Assembly (NCBI GenBank): GCA_045616485.1
Contig: JAZLGU010000065.1
Location: 1 to 64,000, forward strand
Direction: 5' to 3'
Length of the DNA: 64,000 bases
From: RGIG3528 sp045616485
Lineage (GTDB): Bacteria > Bacillota > Clostridia > Lachnospirales > Lachnospiraceae
The translations under genes and the position numbers were made by a program. This document shows positions 1 to 7,659 of this stretch, piece by piece (position 1 is the stretch's first letter; each line of letters opens with the position of its first letter). The notes under the pieces are model-generated. The model did no database searches. It saw only the letters and a list, made by a program, of their open reading frames with translations, and was not told the DNA's origin.

Positions 1-936
1 ATGGCCTTAACGCTTATGAATGTTGGCTTTGTGAGTTTAAATCGAACACGTAAGATTTTAACCGGCGTCTCCGGTACAAACAGTACGCTTAGCGAAGGAT
101 ATCTTGCAAAGTTACAAAAAAGGTATTCCCAAAAACTAAAGGAATTCGTAAGCGAAGTACGTGGCCGAATTATATCCCTTCCTCTACTCTATTGGGATGA
201 TACAGTGGTTTTTGTTGATACAGAAAGAGCCTGCTTAAGATTCTATGGCAACGAAAAACTGGCATTGTACACGGCTCATCTTCATAAAGACCTTGATAGC
301 CTTATGAATGATAACGTTCTGCCTGTTCTATCAGGGGCTACTACAGTAATGCACGATCACAATACAATCAATTATCATCAGGGATTTGTATTCAAAAACG
401 TGGAATGCCTGCAGCACCTCGAAAGAGATTTGCAGAAAATCATAGATGTTGCCCACCACTCCTGGGCATTGAGTTTGAAAGAACTTATCCAGTTACATGT
501 GCACAGACGAAAAGAACTAATCGCCAGTGGTATTACTGAATTTACCCCATCTGAAACGAGTGAATTTCTGAATACTCTTGACGGCATCATAGGCAAAGCT
601 TGGGTAGAATGGAATACGGACCAAAGCAGATATTTCAGTGGAGATGAGCGTGCTCTAATCACCAGAATAGAAAACTACAAACAGAACTACTTTGAGTGGA
701 TTAAGGATTTTTCTATTCCAACTACCAATAATCTCAGCGAGCGCTCATTGAGATTTGTAAAGACCAAGGATAAAGTTTCTGGCCAGTTTCAGAGCATTGA
801 ATACGCAAGCTACTTTGCTTCCATCCGTACCTATTTAGAGACATGTGCCAGAAATGGGGTAAATGAGTTCACAGCACTATTGCGCCTTACACAGGGAAAT
901 CCTTTTACTACAAAAGAACTATTAGGCGAAGCATAG
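1..936 (+). CDS. IS66-family transposase, C-terminal part (5' end outside window)
   Basis: DDE transposase of the IS66 family, which moves the element by cut and paste. The frame is open from base 1, so the 311 residues seen are probably the C-terminal part of a longer protein. Three blocks fit the DDE core: LLYWDDTVVF near residue 62, MHDHNTINYHQG near 117 (canonical hDs..Rp), and a late NNLSERSLRFVKTKDK block near 242 that matches the IS66 NN.aEralR signature and carries the catalytic Glu. A second ORF follows after 43 bases and reads the same way, so they probably belong to one element. The IS66 accessory genes tnpA/tnpB and the left end are not in the window, so I cannot say whether the element is intact. 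Confidence 0.85.
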   Translation: MALTLMNVGFVSLNRTRKILTGVSGTNSTLSEGYLAKLQKRYSQKLKEFVSEVRGRIISLPLLYWDDTVVFVDTERACLRFYGNEKLALYTAHLHKDLDSLMNDNVLPVLSGATTVMHDHNTINYHQGFVFKNVECLQHLERDLQKIIDVAHHSWALSLKELIQLHVHRRKELIASGITEFTPSETSEFLNTLDGIIGKAWVEWNTDQSRYFSGDERALITRIENYKQNYFEWIKDFSIPTTNNLSERSLRFVKTKDKVSGQFQSIEYASYFASIRTYLETCARNGVNEFTALLRLTQGNPFTTKELLGEA

Positions 937-979
937 CCTTCGCCACTTTAGAGTGCATTAAAGAAAGGACACATTAAAT

Positions 980-1543
980 ATGGTATTAACAAACAATGAT
1001 GCTAAACATTTTTATGATTTATGGATTCCACTTCTAGACTACGTTAATAAGAAGTATAAAATTTTACCTGAACTGTACGGAATGAGTTCTCCTGCAGGAC
1101 TTCCTATACAGAAAATCGCAATTATCACCAATAAGTTATGGGAAGATACCACTTTAATTGACGAATACATATCTTCTTCAGATTCACTGAATCAAAATGA
1201 CAAGGCTCAGATAATGATGTGGAAAGATTGCTCTCTCCACGACAAATTTATCGTCGACCGCCACCTAAAAGACGGCTCCATATTTATTTCTCTACAAACA
1301 GAGAAAGTATATCTGGTAAAAGGGATTTATTCATCAATAAGAGAAATGTTAGAGGGACTTCCTATGCCACAAGTTGTAATGGCAACGTTAATCCCTTTTA
1401 AAGATGCTATCATTCATGATGGTATTGTAATGCCTTACGGAGTAACATTAGGGAAAAATATGTCAGATCAATCAAAAGAAATATATCGTTCCGCCAAAGC
1501 TAATAATGAAATAATAAAGTCTGTCACTCAAGAAAAACCGTAG
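980..1543 (+). CDS. Hypothetical passenger protein of the IS66-like element
   Basis: A 187-residue soluble protein that I do not recognise. It begins 43 bases after the transposase stop, preceded by AGAAAGGAC at a usable ribosome-binding distance. There is no signal peptide, membrane segment or obvious catalytic motif; the middle is rich in Asp/Lys and the C-terminal 60 residues are beta-like. Its stop codon lies inside the left arm of a strong terminator, so transposase and this ORF appear to form one unit that ends here. From the context it is inferred to be a passenger or accessory gene of the IS element. A role in transposition is unproven. Confidence 0.6.
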   Translation: MVLTNNDAKHFYDLWIPLLDYVNKKYKILPELYGMSSPAGLPIQKIAIITNKLWEDTTLIDEYISSSDSLNQNDKAQIMMWKDCSLHDKFIVDRHLKDGSIFISLQTEKVYLVKGIYSSIREMLEGLPMPQVVMATLIPFKDAIIHDGIVMPYGVTLGKNMSDQSKEIYRSAKANNEIIKSVTQEKP

Positions 1544-1560
1544 CAATCGCTACGGTTTTT
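1533..1560 (+). terminator. Rho-independent terminator after the IS66 passenger ORF
   Basis: Perfect 12-bp hairpin: five A plus CCGTAGC, loop AATC, GCTACGG plus five T. The stop codon TAG at 1541-1543 is part of the left arm, so the 3' end of the gene and the terminator overlap. The A and T flanks could let it work in both directions. Confidence 0.85.
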
Positions 1561-1590
1561 CTAACTCAATTATTCTGTGAATAGTAACAA

Positions 1591-1620
1591 GATGTAATGT
1601 TACCGATGTAATGTTACATC
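1591..1620. repeat. Tandem 13-bp repeat ending in a palindrome, possible IS right end
   Basis: GATGTAATGTTAC occurs at 1591-1603 and again at 1605-1617. The second copy runs into ATC, so that 1605-1620 is a palindrome (GATGTAA-TG-TTACATC). IS66-family ends typically terminate in ...TTAC, so this could mark the right end of the element. It also lies right behind the XRE gene's stop. The left end needed for proof is outside the window. Confidence 0.35.
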
Positions 1621-2125
1621 ACACTTTACCATATACAGAGTCTTCCACGTAAGCCATCATACGATTATGAAAAAATGCATAGATTACTACACCTATAAAT
1701 CCACCAATACCACCCACCAGATACACAGGCAGCTCGTATTTTGCCAGGGCTAGGGCCAGTATCAGCCAAAGGATATATGTAATCACTATAGTAATAGCAT
1801 GGTCCTTAAGCCACTTCTTCTTGAAAAAATCCTGTTTTTCCTTTAATGTGAATGCGCTTGCACCTAATGTTTCCTTGATATTTGTCTCTGCCATCTCTTT
1901 ATACTCCTCTGTGGATAATTTTTTACCACTCAGAAGCTCATTAATGGTCATGCCATACATATTACTAAGCTCTTCCAGCATCTCCACGGGCGGCATATAA
2001 TTACCCGTCTCCCACCTGGAAACTGTTTTATTGGTCACCCCCAGCTTTTCTCCCAGCTCAGCCTGTGTTAAATTATGCTCCTTGCGAAGCTCTGCGAGAA
2101 AGCCTCCCATTTTTTCCATGTCCAT
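1619..2125 (-). CDS. XRE-family helix-turn-helix regulator with two C-terminal membrane segments
   Basis: A 168-residue membrane-anchored DNA-binding protein. Residues about 5-65 form a classic Cro/CI helix-turn-helix (LTQAELGEKLGVTNKTVSRWE followed by the NYMPP loop). A linker follows, then two hydrophobic segments (about 112-150) with a glycine-rich turn. Proteins of this layout are common in Firmicutes and usually regulate nearby genes or a stress response; the target here is unknown. I chose the ATG at 2125 because CGGAG sits seven bases upstream; a longer GTG-started reading from 2152 has no such site. The stop overlaps the palindrome at the presumed IS end, so the insertion may have happened directly behind this gene. 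Confidence 0.85.
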   Translation of the reverse strand: MDMEKMGGFLAELRKEHNLTQAELGEKLGVTNKTVSRWETGNYMPPVEMLEELSNMYGMTINELLSGKKLSTEEYKEMAETNIKETLGASAFTLKEKQDFFKKKWLKDHAITIVITYILWLILALALAKYELPVYLVGGIGGFIGVVIYAFFHNRMMAYVEDSVYGKV

Positions 2126-2319
2126 TAATTGTCTCCGTTCTTGTGATGACACAAATTTATATCAAAGTGCGAAAAAAGTCTTTACCATAGATAGCGAATC
2201 CTAAAAAATCCGCTCTAAACAGACATTCTCTGTTTATGTCCAATGAGTAAAACACAGGCTATCAATGTTCGGCTTTTACATAGTCACAGCAGCCAAAACA
2301 TCAGTAAATCTGTGAAAAG

Positions 2320-2379
2320 TTGTCAATGAGAAACGTCCCCGTGACAAAAAATTGTCAGTGAGAAACGTCCCTGTGACAA
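2320..2379. repeat. Two tandem REP-like units (TTGTCA...GTCCCC...TGACAA)
   Basis: Two 28-base units, 2320-2347 and 2352-2379, each bounded by the inverted hexamers TTGTCA and TGACAA and sharing the core GAGAAACGTCCC. The second ends one base before the asnA stop codon. The same unit occurs twice more, head to head, at 43600-43678. Sequences of this kind in Firmicutes resemble REP elements mobilised by RAYT (IS200-like) transposases; that link is inference, and no RAYT gene is in the window. Confidence 0.7.
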
Positions 2380-3390
2380 CTATAGGAGGTAGACGCCTCG
2401 CTTTTCAGCTGCTTCCATGACATCGTCAGGCCAGATGGAGGACTGAACTTCGCCTATGTGGGCCTTTCTCAGGAAGAACATACAGATACGGCTCTGTCCG
2501 ATACCACCGCCTACAGTGTAGGGAAGCTTTTTCTCCAGGATAGCTTTCTGGAAAGGAAGCTCTGCTCTCTCCTCGCAGCCAGCCTTCTTGAGCTGCTCTG
2601 CCAGTGCTTTCTCGTCTACGCGAATGCCCATGGAGGACAGCTCCAGTGCCATATCCAGTACAGGATAGTAGACCACGATATCACCATTCAGTGACCAGTC
2701 ATCGTAGTCAGGCGCACGGCCGTCGTGAGGCTCGCCTGAAGCCAGCTTGTCACCAATCTGCATGATGAAAACAGCTCCCTTGAGACGGGCAATGTTGTTT
2801 TCTCTCTCCTTTGGAGTGCAGTCAGGATACATGTTTTCCAGCTCCTGGGTAGTCACAAAGGATATTTCCTTTGGAAGAATTTCCTTGATGTAGTCATATT
2901 TATTGGCGATGTAGTGCTCTGTTTCACGAAGAGCAGAGTACACTTTACGTACAATCATCTTAAGATTTTCTACGTTTCTCTCGTCCTGAAGGATGATTTT
3001 TTCCCAGTCCCACTGATCTACGAAGATAGAGTGAGTGTTGTCAGTATCCTCGTCGCGGCGGATAGCATTCATATCAGTGTAAAGACCCTCACCATAGGAA
3101 AAACCGTATTTCTTAAGAGCCATTCTCTTCCACTTGGCCAAGGAATGCACAATCTCCACTGTTGCACCGGGCTGCTCTTTAATATCAAAACTGACAGGGC
3201 GCTCATAGCCATTCAGATTATCATTAAGACCTGTCTCCGGACGCACGAAAAGAGGTGCGGATACTCTGGTCAGATTCAGCTGTTTGGACAGCTGGCGCTC
3301 AAAATAGTCCTTTAAATGCTTGATGGCCCCCTGAGTCTCTTTAACTCCGATCTCAGTACGATAGTTTTCCGGTATATAGAATTTTTCCAT
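2380..3390 (-). CDS. asnA: Aspartate--ammonia ligase (ammonia-dependent asparagine synthetase A)
   Basis: Makes asparagine from aspartate, ATP and ammonia in the cytoplasm. The 336 residues match the AsnA family in length and along the whole protein: start MEKFYIPENY, the central FVDQWDWEK block, the SGEPHDGRAPDYDDW block and the class-II aminoacyl-synthetase-like end GGGIGQSRICMFFL, which binds ATP. The true start is ATG 3390, with AGGAGA seven bases before it; an in-frame extension upstream to 3444 has no support. A possible promoter (TTGATG, 16 bases, TATAAA) lies between this gene and the NAD operon upstream, so it may be expressed on its own. It is unrelated to the asparagine-synthase-B-like protein at 40.0 kb. 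Confidence 0.97.
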   Translation of the reverse strand: MEKFYIPENYRTEIGVKETQGAIKHLKDYFERQLSKQLNLTRVSAPLFVRPETGLNDNLNGYERPVSFDIKEQPGATVEIVHSLAKWKRMALKKYGFSYGEGLYTDMNAIRRDEDTDNTHSIFVDQWDWEKIILQDERNVENLKMIVRKVYSALRETEHYIANKYDYIKEILPKEISFVTTQELENMYPDCTPKERENNIARLKGAVFIMQIGDKLASGEPHDGRAPDYDDWSLNGDIVVYYPVLDMALELSSMGIRVDEKALAEQLKKAGCEERAELPFQKAILEKKLPYTVGGGIGQSRICMFFLRKAHIGEVQSSIWPDDVMEAAEKRGVYLL

Positions 3391-3484
3391 AAAATCTCCT
3401 AGCCTATGCCGCGAGGTGCTCATGGCCCATACGACATTTTCCAAAATTTATAATGCCCTACTTTATCACATCAACGTGAAAAAA

Positions 3485-4846
3485 TCAAGAGTTACCATAT
3501 GGGAAGGCAGGCATCAGCTGCAGCTTGAAAAGATTCATTTTATGCTTATAGTCAATCTTTTTCTTTATTTCCTCATCCTCACATACGCCGGTTCTGATAT
3601 AGCGATCCAGCACATTATAAGTGAATCCCAGATTATCCTCATCAGTCTTGCCACAGAGGCCGTCGGATGGAGCTTTTTCTACCAGATTAAGCGGCACCTG
3701 TAAAAATCTGCCTATCTGCTTTACCTCATCTACAGTAAGATGGGATAGCAGGCTCACATCGCCGGCCGCATCGCCGTATCTGGTGGAATAGCCCACATAG
3801 TCCTCAGACAAATTGCAGGTATTAATAACCCGGCCATTCATACTCTGTCCTACTGCATAAAGAGTAGCCATACGAAGACGCGGCGGCAGATTCTGGATGG
3901 TCTGGGAAGTTATTTCTACCCCGAATTTTTCCTGAAGCTGCTGCAACTGCTGCAGCTCTCCGTTAAAAGCATCCGCAATATTAATGGTTATATTTTTAAT
4001 GCCAAGATGCTGACATATCTGTATGGAATCAGAAATATCTGCCTGCTCGCCATTGGGCATCATGACGCCTATTACCCTGTCCGCACCCAATGCTCTTACA
4101 CAAAGGGCTGCGCATACAGTACTGTCCTTGCCGCCGCTGATACCGATGATGGCATTGCATCCCTTTCCATTTTTATCAAACCAGTCATTTATCCATGCAC
4201 AAAGTTCTTCCGTAACTTTCTCTGCATCAAAATCCTTATTGGTATACAACATGGCTCCCTCCTTCTTTTTTTGCAAATCCTCGTAAACTGCTGCCGGCAC
4301 CAGCCCTCTCAGCTCTTCCATCCTGCCGGCCTCGTAAAATTCTCTTACCCTGGTGGATGAAACCCAGGCCAAGTCAAACTTCACCCTGGATATGGGTATA
4401 GGGAAACGGTCCGGCATATCCACACCTCTGTCAAAAACTACAATTTCCGCCAGTTCCGCCATCAGCTCTTCCGAATGATACCAATTTAGCATCTCCAAAA
4501 GCTTGTCTGTGCCCACACAAAGCTTCACGGAATCGTAGCTTTTTTTCAAGTACATAACCGTGTCATAGGTCTTGCCGGAAAGACTGCCGCAAGCCTCTTC
4601 ATCAGATACTGTGCAGGCATCAATATCCTTAACCACTTTACGAATAAGCTCTACTCTGCCTGCCCCGGAAAAAGCCTCGCCCCCCGGCAGATCCTTCCAA
4701 TGCTTGATAAAAGCCAGATTGGTAGGCATTATCACGATATCCTCAAATGGGAAGTCCTCCCGCAGCTTTTTCACCATTTCCAGGTGAGCCAGGGTAAACG
4801 GATTAAAAGTACCTCCAAACAGGATACAAGCGCTTTTTTTACTCAT
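3485..4846 (-). CDS. nadD-nadE: Fused nicotinate-nucleotide adenylyltransferase / NAD synthetase
   Basis: A 453-residue two-domain enzyme for the last two steps of NAD synthesis. Residues about 5-195 are NadD: nucleotidyltransferase motif GGTFNPFTLAH (the usual first His of HxxH is Thr) and the SSTRVR motif near 165. Residues about 205-453 are an ammonia-dependent NadE: PP-loop SGGKDST near 236, the GDAAGD block, and the EKAPSDGLCGKTDEDNLG segment. There is no glutaminase domain. The start overlaps the pncB stop by eight bases, which suggests translational coupling. NadD and NadE are normally separate proteins; here one chain converts nicotinate mononucleotide through the dinucleotide to NAD. 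It is the last gene of the NrtR-regulated operon. Confidence 0.93.
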   Translation of the reverse strand: MSKKSACILFGGTFNPFTLAHLEMVKKLREDFPFEDIVIMPTNLAFIKHWKDLPGGEAFSGAGRVELIRKVVKDIDACTVSDEEACGSLSGKTYDTVMYLKKSYDSVKLCVGTDKLLEMLNWYHSEELMAELAEIVVFDRGVDMPDRFPIPISRVKFDLAWVSSTRVREFYEAGRMEELRGLVPAAVYEDLQKKKEGAMLYTNKDFDAEKVTEELCAWINDWFDKNGKGCNAIIGISGGKDSTVCAALCVRALGADRVIGVMMPNGEQADISDSIQICQHLGIKNITINIADAFNGELQQLQQLQEKFGVEITSQTIQNLPPRLRMATLYAVGQSMNGRVINTCNLSEDYVGYSTRYGDAAGDVSLLSHLTVDEVKQIGRFLQVPLNLVEKAPSDGLCGKTDEDNLGFTYNVLDRYIRTGVCEDEEIKKKIDYKHKMNLFKLQLMPAFPYGNS

Positions 4847-6044
4847 TTTCCACTCTCCAGTTAATACAACGGGTCAAATAGTCAACATAATCAGGGTTCT
4901 TACACATGCCCTTGCCGGGAGTATCCGATATCTTGGCTACATCCTGACCATTACAGCGGGTAACCTTCATAACAATATTTAAGGCAGGTACGTCTGTGTC
5001 ATTGGCAATGTAGGTGCCGATACCAAATGCCACACGGGCCTTTTTTTCAAAATATCTGTACAAAGCTGAGGCTTTCTCAAAGTCCAGGCTGTCGCTGAAA
5101 AGCAGAGTCTTGGTCAGGGGATCAATGCCCAGGCTCTTGTAGTGGTCAATCATCTTTTCTCCCCATGCGTAAGGATCTCCCGAGTCATGACGAACACCTG
5201 AAAAAAGTGTGGCAAAGGTCAGCTGGAAGTCCTTTAAAAAACAGTCTGTGGTGATAGTATCTGTAAGGGCTATACCGTTTAAAATACCGTACTCCTTTAC
5301 CCACTCATCCATCATGTACCAGTTGGAGTAAGCCGGATTGTGCTTATGGTTGCCCTGTCCCACACACATAACAAATTCATGAGCCATGGTACCTACCGGG
5401 GTAATGCCATATTTCTTGGCAAGATATACATTGGAAGTACCTACAAAATGACTAGCCTGGCTTTTCACTTCCTTGAGACAAGCCACCGCCATATCCTGGG
5501 CCTCTCCTGAAAGCCTGCGTCGAAGGCCGAATTCCGAGTAATTTCCCAGAGTATAGGTACCGTCTTCTACCTTTTTCGCCTTGTCCAAAAGCTTTCTCTT
5601 AAAAGACTCCAAAAGCTCAGGGTAATTGTAGGCCATTCTAAAATAAACCTCATTAATAATAGCAAGTACAGGCACCTCAATCATGGATGTATTGAGCCAG
5701 GAGCCGGCCACCTCTACAAAAAGCCCACAGTCAGCCTCTTCAGTAATGGTAAAATCATCCGGTCTTGGCTGCCAAAGCCTAAGAAAGTCCACATAGGATC
5801 CCTTTATCCACTTTATCTGATCCAGGTATAAGAGCTCGTCTTCAGTAAAACGCAGGCCACAATAATGCTGTACCTGCTCTTTTATTTCTTCTACCATCTC
5901 GTGAGTAAATCTCACGTCAGTATTTCTGCATTTAAAGCTCCAGGTGGTCTTATAGTCTGTAAATCTATGAAAAATAGTCTGTCCCATGCTGAACTTGTAC
6001 ATATCATTTTCCAGCAGGGAATTAATTATCGGATTCAGCTTCAT
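4839..6044 (-). CDS. pncB: Nicotinate phosphoribosyltransferase
   Basis: Joins nicotinate to phosphoribosyl pyrophosphate to give nicotinate mononucleotide, the entry step of the Preiss-Handler pathway. At 401 residues it has the length of the PncB branch. Family marks are NDMYKFSMGQ at the N-terminus, the FGLRRRLSGEAQD block, the GTMAHEFVM block and the RHDSGDPYAWGEK block that binds the phosphoribosyl group. It starts one base after the pncA stop, and its own end overlaps nadD-nadE, so all three are cotranslated. Its product feeds directly to the following fused enzyme. Confidence 0.96.
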   Translation of the reverse strand: MKLNPIINSLLENDMYKFSMGQTIFHRFTDYKTTWSFKCRNTDVRFTHEMVEEIKEQVQHYCGLRFTEDELLYLDQIKWIKGSYVDFLRLWQPRPDDFTITEEADCGLFVEVAGSWLNTSMIEVPVLAIINEVYFRMAYNYPELLESFKRKLLDKAKKVEDGTYTLGNYSEFGLRRRLSGEAQDMAVACLKEVKSQASHFVGTSNVYLAKKYGITPVGTMAHEFVMCVGQGNHKHNPAYSNWYMMDEWVKEYGILNGIALTDTITTDCFLKDFQLTFATLFSGVRHDSGDPYAWGEKMIDHYKSLGIDPLTKTLLFSDSLDFEKASALYRYFEKKARVAFGIGTYIANDTDVPALNIVMKVTRCNGQDVAKISDTPGKGMCKNPDYVDYLTRCINWRVENE

Positions 6045-6045
6045 A

Positions 6046-6597
6046 TTAATCCCTCACATTGATTTGAATAAGCTTCATTGCTTCCAGTGCTGTCTTATGG
6101 CTATCCGGAGTAACGCAGGCACAGGCAGAGCTTTCCACGCTGATCTTTGCTTCAGGCACAGCAGCCTTGGCAATAGCCACATTGCTAAGAACACAGATGC
6201 CGGTACATACACCGCAAAAAACAATGTCCAGATCTGATTCCTTTTCGCATGCCTTTTTGAGATTCAGCAACTCTTTAGCAAGAGTCATGCTGCCAAAGGT
6301 CGGCTTATCTATTACGGTAGTCGGAATGCCTCTTTTCTCAGCCTTTTCCTTGGCCGCCTCTATATCATCATGCAGCTGCCAGCCATCAGAGCCTTCAACA
6401 CAGTGCACAACAGGCAAATGCCTGCCTTCATTGGACTTAAGATACTCCACAGTATGTGTGTCCCTGGTAAAAAAGATGTGATCGTACTTCTTCCCAATCA
6501 GCTTAACTACAGGCACCACGGACGCCTCACATTCTGCATTACCCAGACTGCCGCAAATAAAATCATTCTGCATGTCAACAACTACTAAAACCTTCAT
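6046..6597 (-). CDS. pncA: Nicotinamidase (isochorismatase-like cysteine hydrolase)
   Basis: Hydrolyses nicotinamide to nicotinate and ammonia. The 183 residues carry the full catalytic triad of the family: Asp in VVVDMQNDF near residue 8, Lys in DKPTFGS, and Cys in FCGVCTGICV near residue 133. The position just upstream of pncB identifies nicotinamide as the likely substrate within a broad hydrolase family. It lies 32 bases downstream of nrtR in the same operon. Together with pncB and nadD-nadE it completes nicotinamide to NAD in three polypeptides. Confidence 0.95.
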   Translation of the reverse strand: MKVLVVVDMQNDFICGSLGNAECEASVVPVVKLIGKKYDHIFFTRDTHTVEYLKSNEGRHLPVVHCVEGSDGWQLHDDIEAAKEKAEKRGIPTTVIDKPTFGSMTLAKELLNLKKACEKESDLDIVFCGVCTGICVLSNVAIAKAAVPEAKISVESSACACVTPDSHKTALEAMKLIQINVRD

Positions 6598-6629
6598 AAA
6601 AACTCCTCTCTCGCTTCATGCGATACTCT

Positions 6630-7466
6630 TTATCCTTTGTATGTGTAAAGGGCTGATTTCCTGTTACCTACCACTGATTTTTCCATACGGCCTGTTTCTT
6701 CTGTTTTTCCCGCTATTTTGTCCCGGAAATTCTTTTTGAAAAGGCTATGCCCTAAAAGTATTTCATAAACCCTTTGAAGATCAGGAAGCGTAAAGCACTC
6801 TCCTAAAAAATTAAAGGGAAGGTCTGTATATTCAGCTTTTCCTCTAAGCCTCAGTATACCATCTAACAGCATCCTCTCATGGTCAAATGCCAGCTTTTCT
6901 CCGCTCATATGCTCAGCCACCTTGCTTTTACAGGTGATCATACCGCTCTCGTAGTCTCTGTCCAAAAGAGCATAGTCAAAGTAAAGTCCCAGCTCATCAT
7001 TTTTCACCACAAGGTGACCCTCTGCCAGACTTACATCAAACCAGGCCTTGTCTGTATCTCCGGACGCATTCCAAACCTCTTCTGCCAGCGCCTTTTCCTT
7101 GCCTTCACTACTGTAAGGGATAAGCGCCATGTATGCCACGCTCACGATACGCATTCTGGGATCACGATCAGGCGCTGAGTAAGTGTATAGCTGTTCCAGA
7201 TACATCCCCTGCAGGCCCGTTTTTTCTCTAAGGGTCCTATCAGCTGCTGCATAAGTCGACTCGTCCTCCCCCAAGAATCCACCCGGAATGCTCCACATCC
7301 CCAGAAAAGGATGGTGACGACGCTTTACCAGCAGGATCCTCAGGCTGCTAAGACTCTCGTTCAATGAAAAAAGCAGAACATCGGAGGTAACACTCACTCT
7401 ATGATATTTTTCAGGATTATATCCCGCCAGGTACTGCTTTTCAGTCAATCCGTTTTTATCCTTCAT
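6630..7466 (-). CDS. nrtR: NrtR-type Nudix transcriptional regulator of NAD genes
   Basis: Repressor that senses an NAD-related nucleotide (usually ADP-ribose in the NrtR family) and controls NAD genes. The N-terminal Nudix domain holds the motif GFLGEDEST..TLREKTGL, where RE and EE of the catalytic box REUxEExGU are replaced by RT and EK, consistent with a sensor rather than a hydrolase. The C-terminal 90 residues form the winged-helix part (LPDLQRVYEILLGHSLFKKNFRDK). Start ATG 7466 has AAAGG six bases ahead; the longer open frame upstream is excluded because it would run through the promoter. It is the first gene of the operon and, by the operator placement, autoregulated. Confidence 0.92.
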   Translation of the reverse strand: MKDKNGLTEKQYLAGYNPEKYHRVSVTSDVLLFSLNESLSSLRILLVKRRHHPFLGMWSIPGGFLGEDESTYAAADRTLREKTGLQGMYLEQLYTYSAPDRDPRMRIVSVAYMALIPYSSEGKEKALAEEVWNASGDTDKAWFDVSLAEGHLVVKNDELGLYFDYALLDRDYESGMITCKSKVAEHMSGEKLAFDHERMLLDGILRLRGKAEYTDLPFNFLGECFTLPDLQRVYEILLGHSLFKKNFRDKIAGKTEETGRMEKSVVGNRKSALYTYKG

Positions 7467-7481
7467 AGGCATCCTTTCATT

Positions 7482-7500
7482 AAGTAGCAATTTGCTACTT
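7482..7500. promoter_or_regulatory. Palindromic operator O2 of the NAD operon
   Basis: AAGTAGCAA-T-TTGCTACTT, a perfect 9-1-9 palindrome that should lie just downstream of the transcription start and before the nrtR ATG. It matches the palindrome in the promoter spacer (7518-7534), 34 bases away centre to centre. Inferred to be a second NrtR site. Confidence 0.8.
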
Positions 7501-7511
7501 TCATTGCCTGA

Positions 7512-7540
7512 ATTATAGTAGCATTTTGCTACTTTGTCAA
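7512..7540 (-). promoter_or_regulatory. NAD operon promoter with an operator filling the -35/-10 spacer
   Basis: On the minus strand: -35 TTGACA (7540-7535), a 17-base spacer, -10 TATAAT (7517-7512), all consensus for the housekeeping sigma factor. The spacer contains the palindrome AGTAGCA-AAA-TGCTACT (extending one base into the -10), so a bound repressor would block polymerase directly. Confidence 0.9.
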
Positions 7541-7560
7541 CAGATAATTGTAAAACCATA

Positions 7561-7624
7561 AAAAAGTCATACTGCCAAAGTTACCACCTTTATATACTAA
7601 TGGAGTAATCCTTTGCAGTATGAC
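7561..7624 (-). terminator. Terminator of the chemoreceptor gene at 7660
   Basis: GTCATACTGC (7566-7575) pairs with GCAGTATGAC (7615-7624), extended by CAAAG/CTTTG with one bulge. Read on the minus strand, the stem is followed by six T. It insulates the NAD operon promoter from the upstream chemoreceptor gene. The loop is unusually long (about 30 bases). Confidence 0.75.
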
Positions 7625-7659
7625 ATTTTAAAATCAATAGCGAAAAGATCTCGCAATAA

